DNA of 64,000 nucleotides from Pseudomonadota bacterium (GTDB lineage: Bacteria > Pseudomonadota > Gammaproteobacteria > Enterobacterales > Enterobacteriaceae). Each line of letters opens with the position of its first letter. Position 1 is the stretch's first letter. Positions 58,748 to 64,000 of this stretch are shown piece by piece. The notes beneath the pieces were generated by a model. It had not been told where the DNA came from, searched no databases, and was given only the letters and a program-made list of their open reading frames with translations. The translations under genes and the position numbers were made by a program. Location: positions 62,001-126,000 of the forward strand of contig JAGTSE010000020.1 in assembly GCA_018261615.1 (NCBI GenBank). The letters run 5' to 3'.

Positions 58748-60901
58748 ATGGATACTAAAAAGCTCTTCAAGCACATACCCTGGGTGATTCTCGGGATTAT
58801 CGGTGCTTTCTGTCTCTCTGTTGTCGCCTTACGCCGGGGTGAGCACGTTAGTGCTCTGTGGATCGTTGTTGCATCCGTCTCCGTCTATCTGGTGGCTTAC
58901 CGCTACTACAGCCTTTACATCGCCCAAAAGGTGATGAAACTCGATCCGACCCGCTCAACCCCGGCGGTGATCAATAACGACGGCCTTAACTATGTGCCAA
59001 CCAACCGCTACGTGCTGTTTGGTCACCATTTTGCCGCTATCGCTGGCGCAGGCCCGCTGGTCGGCCCGGTGCTGGCCGCGCAGATGGGTTACCTGCCCGG
59101 CACATTGTGGCTGCTGGCAGGCGTAGTGCTGGCCGGTGCAGTACAGGATTTCATGGTGCTGTTTATCTCCTCCCGTCGTAACGGCGCCTCTCTCGGTGAG
59201 ATGGTGAAAGAGGAGATGGGCCGTGTGCCGGGCACCATCGCGCTGTTCGGCTGCTTCCTGATTATGATCATCATCCTCGCGGTGCTGGCGCTGATCGTGG
59301 TGAAAGCACTGGCGGAAAGCCCATGGGGTGTGTTCACCGTTTGCTCCACCGTGCCGATTGCCCTGTTTATGGGGATCTACATGCGCTTCCTGCGTCCTGG
59401 CCGCGTGGGTGAAGTGTCAGTGATCGGTATTGTGCTGCTGGTTGCCGCTATCTGGTTTGGTGGCGTGATCGCCCGCGACCCGTACTGGGGACCGGCGTTG
59501 ACCTTTAAAGACACCACCATCACCTTCGCGCTGGTGGGTTACGCCTTTGTTTCCGCGCTGCTGCCGGTCTGGCTGATCCTCGCGCCGCGTGACTATCTGG
59601 CGACCTTCCTGAAAATCGGCGTGATCGTCGGTCTGGCGTTGGGCATCGTGATCCTCAACCCAGAACTGAAAATGCCTGCGATTACGCAGTACATTGACGG
59701 TACCGGCCCGCTGTGGAAAGGTGCGCTGTTCCCGTTCCTGTTTATCACCATCGCCTGTGGTGCCGTGTCTGGCTTCCATGCGCTGATCGCTTCGGGTACG
59801 ACACCGAAACTGTTGGCCAACGAAACCGATGCGCGCTTTATCGGTTATGGCGCAATGCTGATGGAATCCTTCGTTGCGGTAATGGCGCTGGTCGCAGCAT
59901 CGATTATCGAACCGGGTCTCTACTTTGCGATGAACACCCCGCCAGCCGGTCTGAGCATCACCATGCCGAACCTGCATGAGCTGGGCGGTGATAACGCGCC
60001 GATGATCCTTGCGCAGTTGAAAGATGTGACTGCGCACGCGGCGGCCACCGTCAGCTCCTGGGGCTTTGTTATCTCCCCTGAACAAGTGCTGCAAACGGCG
60101 AAAGATATCGGTGAACCGTCGGTACTGAACCGCGCAGGTGGCGCGCCCACGCTGGCAGTCGGTATTGCTCATGTGTTCCATAAAATCATGCCGATGGCGG
60201 ACATGGGCTTCTGGTACCACTTCGGTATTCTGTTTGAAGCGCTGTTTATCCTTACCGCACTGGATGCAGGTACGCGTGCAGGTCGCTTTATGTTGCAGGA
60301 TCTGCTGGGCAACTTCGTGCCGTTCCTGAAGAAAACCGATTCGCTGGTAGCCGGTGTTATCGGTACAGCGGGCTGCGTGGGTCTGTGGGGTTACCTGTTG
60401 TATCAGGGCGTGGTCGATCCGCTGGGCGGCGTGAAGAGCCTGTGGCCGCTGTTCGGTATCTCTAACCAGATGCTGGCCGCAGTGGCGCTGATGCTGGGCA
60501 CAGTGGTGCTGGTGAAAATGCAGCGCACCAAATACATTTGGGTGACCGTGGTTCCGGCAACGTGGCTGCTGCTGTGCACCACCTGGGCGCTGGGTCTGAA
60601 ACTGTTCAGCACCAACCCGCAACTGGAAGGCTTCCTGTTTATGGCTAACCAGTACAAAGAGAAGATTGCCGCAGGCGGCAGTGACCTGACTGCACAACAG
60701 ATTGCCAACATGAACCATATCGTGGTGAACAACTACACCAACGCCGGTTTGAGTATTCTGTTCCTGGTGGTGGTTTACAGCATCATCTTCTACGGCATCA
60801 AAACCTGGCTGAACGTACGTAACAATAAAGTGCGTACCGATAAAGAGACACCGTATGTTCCGGTGCCGGAAGGCGGCGTGAAAACCTCTTCACACCATTA
60901 A
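58748..60901 (+). CDS. btsT: Pyruvate:proton symporter BtsT (CstA family)
   Basis: 717 residues with about 16 to 18 membrane segments. It imports pyruvate. CstA-family sequences include FGHHFAAIAGAGPLVGPVLA near residue 93 and SGFHALIASGTTPKLLANET near 340. The C terminus KETPYVPVPEGG matches E. coli. An upstream in-frame start is unsupported. Regulation by BtsSR and CRP is indicated by the upstream sites. It is followed by yjiX and yjiA. Confidence 0.97.
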   Translation: MDTKKLFKHIPWVILGIIGAFCLSVVALRRGEHVSALWIVVASVSVYLVAYRYYSLYIAQKVMKLDPTRSTPAVINNDGLNYVPTNRYVLFGHHFAAIAGAGPLVGPVLAAQMGYLPGTLWLLAGVVLAGAVQDFMVLFISSRRNGASLGEMVKEEMGRVPGTIALFGCFLIMIIILAVLALIVVKALAESPWGVFTVCSTVPIALFMGIYMRFLRPGRVGEVSVIGIVLLVAAIWFGGVIARDPYWGPALTFKDTTITFALVGYAFVSALLPVWLILAPRDYLATFLKIGVIVGLALGIVILNPELKMPAITQYIDGTGPLWKGALFPFLFITIACGAVSGFHALIASGTTPKLLANETDARFIGYGAMLMESFVAVMALVAASIIEPGLYFAMNTPPAGLSITMPNLHELGGDNAPMILAQLKDVTAHAAATVSSWGFVISPEQVLQTAKDIGEPSVLNRAGGAPTLAVGIAHVFHKIMPMADMGFWYHFGILFEALFILTALDAGTRAGRFMLQDLLGNFVPFLKKTDSLVAGVIGTAGCVGLWGYLLYQGVVDPLGGVKSLWPLFGISNQMLAAVALMLGTVVLVKMQRTKYIWVTVVPATWLLLCTTWALGLKLFSTNPQLEGFLFMANQYKEKIAAGGSDLTAQQIANMNHIVVNNYTNAGLSILFLVVVYSIIFYGIKTWLNVRNNKVRTDKETPYVPVPEGGVKTSSHH

Positions 60902-60905
60902 ACCT

Positions 60906-61028
60906 GATGCCGGATGACGCTACGCTTATCCGGCATACAAAACATCATGATGTAGAACCCCGCAGAGCGGGGTTCTACATGAGTTCCGCAGTCATCGTAG
61001 GCTGGATAAGGCGAACGCCGCCATCCGG
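60906..61028. repeat. REP units flanking a 14-bp hairpin (btsT-yjiX spacer)
   Basis: The first REP is ATGCCGGAT / ATCCGGCAT (60907-60936). Then TGTAGAACCCCGC / GCGGGGTTCTACA forms a stem with an AGA loop (60951-60979). A second REP-like unit has GGATAAGGCG and CATCCGGCG (61002-61028). Together they resemble a BIME and probably separate btsT and yjiX messages. Confidence 0.8.
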
Positions 61029-61052
61029 CGTAATCAATATCCGGGAAGAATA

Positions 61053-61256
61053 ATGTTTGGTAATTTAGGCGAAGCTAAAAAGTACCTCGGCCAGGCGGCA
61101 AAGATGCTGATTGGTATTCCGGATTATGACAACTATGTTGACCATATGAAGACCAACCATCCCGACAAACCGTACATGACTTACGAAGAGTTCTTCCGCG
61201 AACGCCAGCAGGCGCGTTACGGCGGCGACGGAAAGGGCGGTGTCCGCTGTTGCTAA
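61053..61256 (+). CDS. yjiX: Small CstA-associated protein YjiX (YbdD/YjiX family)
   Basis: 67 residues, [20 protein letters not shown]..., ending GGVRCC; length and sequence match E. coli YjiX. Family members are encoded with CstA/BtsT transporters. Function not established. The start has GGGAAGAA upstream. It ends ten bases before yjiA. Confidence 0.93.
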   Translation: MFGNLGEAKKYLGQAAKMLIGIPDYDNYVDHMKTNHPDKPYMTYEEFFRERQQARYGGDGKGGVRCC

Positions 61257-61266
61257 AGGAGATGTT

Positions 61267-62223
61267 ATGACCCCAATTGCAGTCACACTGTTGACCGGTT
61301 TCCTCGGCGCAGGCAAAACCACCCTCTTACGCCATATCCTCAATGAACAACACGGCTACAAAATCGCCGTCATCGAGAACGAATTCGGTGAAGTCTCCGT
61401 TGACGATCAATTAATTGGCGATCGCGCCACGCAGATCAAAACCCTGACTAACGGCTGTATCTGCTGTAGCCGCTCCAATGAACTGGAAGATGCGCTGCTG
61501 GATCTGCTCGACAGCCTCGATCGCGGTGATATCACCTTCGACCGGCTGGTGATCGAATGCACCGGCATGGCGGACCCTGGCCCAATCATCCAGACCTTTT
61601 TCGCCCATGAAATCCTCTGCCAGCGCTATCTACTTGACGGGGTGATCGCGCTGGTCGATGCAGTCCACGCCGATGAGCAGATGAACCAGTTTACGCTGTC
61701 GCAATCACAAATAGGCTATGCCGACCGCATTCTGCTGAGCAAAACCGACGTTGCTGGTGAGAGCGAAAAGCTGCGAGAACGCCTGCGCCGTATTAACGCC
61801 CGCGCGCCGATTTACGCCGTTACTCACGGTGATATTGAGCTGGCGAATCTATTTAATACCAACGGATTTATGCTGGAAGAGAACGTGGTCGCCGCTAAAC
61901 CGCGCTTCCATTTTATGGCCGACAAGCAGAACGACATTAGCTCGATTGTGGTGGAACTTGATTACCCGGTGGACATCAGCGAGGTGTCGCGCGTGATGGA
62001 GAGCCTGCTGCTGAGTTTCGCCGAAAAACTGTTGCGTTATAAAGGGATGCTGTGGATCGACGGCGAGCCAAACCGCCTTCTGTTCCAGGGCGTGCAGCGC
62101 CTCTACAGCGCCGACTGGGATCGTCCGTGGGGCGATGAAACCCCACATAGCACGCTGGTGTTTATTGGCGTGCAACTGCCGGAAGATGAGATCCGCGAAG
62201 CCTTTGCGGGACTAAAGAAATAG
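61267..62223 (+). CDS. yjiA: COG0523/CobW-family GTPase YjiA
   Basis: 318 residues, equal to E. coli YjiA. Walker A is LLTGFLGAGKTTLLRHIL near residue 8; the metal-binding CxCC motif is TNGCICCSRSNEL near 64; and LLSKTDVAGE gives base recognition. It is a metal-binding GTPase of the SIMIBI class, with a C-terminal CobW domain. An in-frame ATG 27 bases earlier overlaps yjiX. The AAAGGAGAT site favours 61267. Confidence 0.95.
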   Translation: MTPIAVTLLTGFLGAGKTTLLRHILNEQHGYKIAVIENEFGEVSVDDQLIGDRATQIKTLTNGCICCSRSNELEDALLDLLDSLDRGDITFDRLVIECTGMADPGPIIQTFFAHEILCQRYLLDGVIALVDAVHADEQMNQFTLSQSQIGYADRILLSKTDVAGESEKLRERLRRINARAPIYAVTHGDIELANLFNTNGFMLEENVVAAKPRFHFMADKQNDISSIVVELDYPVDISEVSRVMESLLLSFAEKLLRYKGMLWIDGEPNRLLFQGVQRLYSADWDRPWGDETPHSTLVFIGVQLPEDEIREAFAGLKK

Positions 62224-62240
62224 CCTGATGGGCGAAACGA

Positions 62241-62285
62241 CTTATCCGGCCAGGGGCTTGCAGAGCCAAACACGGGCCGGATAAG
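62241..62285. repeat. REP-like inverted repeat after yjiA
   Basis: CTTATCCGGCC (62241-62251) and GGCCGGATAAG (62275-62285) form an 11-bp perfect inverted repeat with a 23-bp loop. Confidence 0.8.
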
Positions 62286-62310
62286 CGCAGCACCTCCCGG
62301 CAATTATCCG

Positions 62311-62470
62311 TTACTTCTTGTCCTGCAAAGCACGCATCATTGCCGCGCGCAGCATCCGCCCATAACGCATCCTTCGTGGACGGAATATCACTGTAATCAA
62401 TCTCAGCATCCGGTTTGTCTGCCAGTGCTTTTAATATTGAAAGCGCGTTACAGCGTTTTCACGCAGCGGG
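62311..62470 (-). pseudogene. Decayed BrnA-like antitoxin gene
   Basis: On the minus strand one frame reads KRCNALSILKALADKPDAEI then DYSDIPSTKDALW, which closely resembles the N-terminal half of BrnA-type antitoxins (the DxEIDYSDIP motif). A second frame then reads RMLRAAMMRALQDKK and stops at 62311, resembling the BrnA C terminus. The middle, including the ribbon-helix-helix core, is missing and the frames do not join. No BrnT toxin ORF is adjacent. Family assignment is from memory. Confidence 0.6.
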
Positions 62471-62506
62471 CGGCGAAGTGTTTACTGCGCCGCCAGGAGC
62501 CGTAAC

Positions 62507-63610
62507 TCAGCCCAGCACATCCTGCACGCAGGCTTTAAACACTTTTACGCCGAGCGCTAATGCTTCGCGGTCAAAGTGCATTTCCGGGTGATGCAGCCCC
62601 GGCGTCAGGTTGGCGCCCAGTCCCCAGAAACCGCCTTTCACCTGCGGACGCAGACGCAGGTAGTGGAAGAAATCTTCACTGCCTGGCGTTGATTTCGGTT
62701 CCGTCAATCCGGCGTCGCCAAACACGCTGCGAATAGCGCGGGAAACCACTTCCGTTGCCTCATCATCAATAATGGCGGCAGGCATCTCTTTCAGAATGCG
62801 GATCTCTGCCCGTGCGCCATACGCCGCAGCGCTGCTTTCGATAGCGCGCAGCACTTGCTGTTTGAGCGTATCCATGGATTCGTTCTGCGCCGCACGCAGA
62901 TCCCAGCACACCTGTGCTTTATCGGGAATGGAGTTCGTCACCCCGGCATCGCAGAGAAAACGCGTGGCTTTCGCGCTCCAGGTCAGTGACGGCGCAAGGT
63001 GAATACCATTTACTGCCTGCACCGCGTGTGCCGCAGCATCCAGCGCGTTCACCCCTAAATGTGGGCGCGCGGCGTGGGCGGCTTTACCGTGGAACATCAC
63101 TTCAACGGTGGCAGATGATGAGTAGTACATCGCCGGAACAGCCTGCCCCATCGGGCACTCTTCCAGCGGGCGCAGGTGGAAGCCAAGCAGCATGTCGACA
63201 TCGTCCAGCACGCCGCCCTCGGTAAGGGCAATCGCTCCGGTGCCCAGTTCTTCGGCCGGCTGGAAGATAAACTTCAGCTTACCCTTTTTCACCACACCTT
63301 CAGCCATCACTTCCTGGGCGGTAGTCAGCACCACGGAAGAGTGACCATCGTGGCCGCATGTGTGGCGCGCGACATGCTCGCCATTGATGATATGTCCCAG
63401 TGCGTCCATATCGGCGCGCAAAGCCAGCACCGGGCCGGGTTTGCCGCTGTCCAGCACGGCTACAATACCGGTGGTGTTATTCACCTGGCGCGTGACCTGG
63501 TAGCCCGCCACCTCCAGTACGCCTGCGATATAGGTGGAGGTTTTGTACTCTTCGAAGCCCAGTTCTGGGATCTGATGCAGGTAATTAAAGTGTTCTAATG
63601 TGCGTGACAC
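62507..63610 (-). CDS. M20-family amidohydrolase/aminoacylase-like peptidase
   Basis: 367 residues from a GTG start with AAGGAG upstream. Metal-binding motifs are LRADMDALG near residue 65, HTCGHDGHSS near 86, and FQPAEELGTG near 117 with the catalytic glutamate pair. GKAAHAARPHLGVNA marks the dimerisation domain. It hydrolyses amide bonds in N-acyl amino acids or small peptides; the substrate is unknown. It follows a yjiG-like gene by 24 bp, in the place where E. coli has iadA. Confidence 0.9.
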   Translation of the reverse strand: MSRTLEHFNYLHQIPELGFEEYKTSTYIAGVLEVAGYQVTRQVNNTTGIVAVLDSGKPGPVLALRADMDALGHIINGEHVARHTCGHDGHSSVVLTTAQEVMAEGVVKKGKLKFIFQPAEELGTGAIALTEGGVLDDVDMLLGFHLRPLEECPMGQAVPAMYYSSSATVEVMFHGKAAHAARPHLGVNALDAAAHAVQAVNGIHLAPSLTWSAKATRFLCDAGVTNSIPDKAQVCWDLRAAQNESMDTLKQQVLRAIESSAAAYGARAEIRILKEMPAAIIDDEATEVVSRAIRSVFGDAGLTEPKSTPGSEDFFHYLRLRPQVKGGFWGLGANLTPGLHHPEMHFDREALALGVKVFKACVQDVLG

Positions 63611-63634
63611 GTCTTACTCCTTGGTATTCTTTAC

Positions 63635-64000
63635 TCAGGCAATAACGCGCATGACCAGCATAGAAATAATCGCGTTAAGAATGCTGACGGCCATCAATAA
63701 CGGCCAGTACTTCTTCGGGACATCGGCCACACCCAACAGGCGGCCCATATACTGTAGCTGCGAACCCATTAAAAAGATGGCCGGGGCGAGAATGGTGATC
63801 TGCCCGACATCAAGCTGGCCTTTACTCAGCAGGCTAATAGCGACGCCGGTTCCTGCGGAAGAAGAGAGCCAGGCGGTGAGCAGCACGGTAACGGCTTCGC
63901 CCGGCAGGCCGAAAACGCCCATCAGCGGTGCGAAGAGATGACCAATAATCTGCATCACGCCCAGTAAATTGAGCATTTCAGCAATCACATAGGCCATGAC
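63635..64000 (-). CDS. YjiG-like nucleoside-recognition-domain membrane protein (partial)
   Basis: About 122 C-terminal residues are visible, from VMAYVIAEMLNLLGVMQI to VMRVIA; the start lies beyond the right edge. It has four hydrophobic segments and a FGLPGEAVTVLLTAWLSSSA motif like E. coli YjiG (SpmB type). In E. coli YjiG pairs with YjiH, which would be further right. It is upstream of the M20 gene and probably cotranscribed. Confidence 0.85.
   Translation of the reverse strand, partial: VMAYVIAEMLNLLGVMQIIGHLFAPLMGVFGLPGEAVTVLLTAWLSSSAGTGVAISLLSKGQLDVGQITILAPAIFLMGSQLQYMGRLLGVADVPKKYWPLLMAVSILNAIISMLVMRVIA

Noticed and set aside
59417..60718. A 433-codon open frame antisense to btsT
   Set aside because: It lies wholly within btsT, is rich in His, Arg and Gln as expected of a mirror frame of a membrane protein gene, and has no homologue that I recognise.
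60906..62285. Possible CRISPR-like repeats around yjiX-yjiA
   Set aside because: The palindromes are REP units; there are no regularly spaced direct repeats or spacers anywhere in the window.

Overview
The window is a chromosomal segment of a member of the Enterobacteriaceae. Gene order follows the Escherichia coli region around the chromosomal zero point, from mog-talB through the thr operon, arcA, trpR, deo and dnaTC to btsT-yjiXA, read in the reverse direction. Protein identities are high but not E. coli-like throughout. Extra genes (ohrR-ohr, a diguanylate cyclase, a lone PTS EIIC), missing genes (creBCD between creA and arcA, yjjJ, yaaX) and REP-like plus longer hairpin repeats point to a non-Escherichia genus near Enterobacter, Kosakonia or Klebsiella. 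The species cannot be fixed from the sequence alone.

Layout. 1-8.9 kb: mog (partial), talB, yaaJ-like symporter, yaaA, and the attenuated thrLABC operon on the minus strand. 8.9-22.9 kb: yjtD, yjjY, arcA, creA, rob, gpmB, yjjX, trpR, slt, ettA, then the serB-radA-nadR operon and ytjB. 22.9-27.1 kb: lplA split by a 3.2 kb AT-rich island carrying two decayed ORFs, a polymorphic-toxin-like gene overlapping a probable immunity gene, a gene remnant, and a small serine recombinase with inverted-repeat sites. 27.2-31.5 kb: the deoCABD nucleoside catabolic operon with DeoR and CRP sites; the second DeoR operator lies inside yjjI. 31.7-36.3 kb: glycyl-radical pair yjjI-yjjW, yjjV, yjjU, ytjA. 36.4-42.4 kb: osmY, prfC, yjjG, rimI, holD, rsmC and three tandem tRNA-Leu(CAG) genes. 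42.4-44.9 kb: iron-regulated yjjZ and fhuF with a diguanylate cyclase between them. 44.9-49 kb: orphan PTS EIIC, a YbaK-domain protein, and the H-NS-type AT-rich bglJ/yjjQ regulators. 49-53.3 kb: yjjPB, ohrR-ohr, dnaT-dnaC, yjjA. 53.5-64 kb: opgB, a double GNAT protein, tsr, btsT-yjiX-yjiA, a BrnA-like antitoxin remnant, an M20 amidohydrolase and a partial yjiG-like gene.

How the genes work together. Most of the window is core metabolism and information processing: threonine synthesis, deoxynucleoside salvage, serine and NAD synthesis, translation factors EttA, PrfC and RimI, replication proteins HolD, DnaT and DnaC, and global regulators ArcA, Rob and TrpR. The accessory content is concentrated in the lplA island. 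Smaller anomalies are a hairpin made of two inverted Tn5-type inside ends next to thrC, a multi-hairpin repeat that has rewritten the NadR C terminus, a related repeat in the rsmC promoter, and a decayed antitoxin near yjiA.
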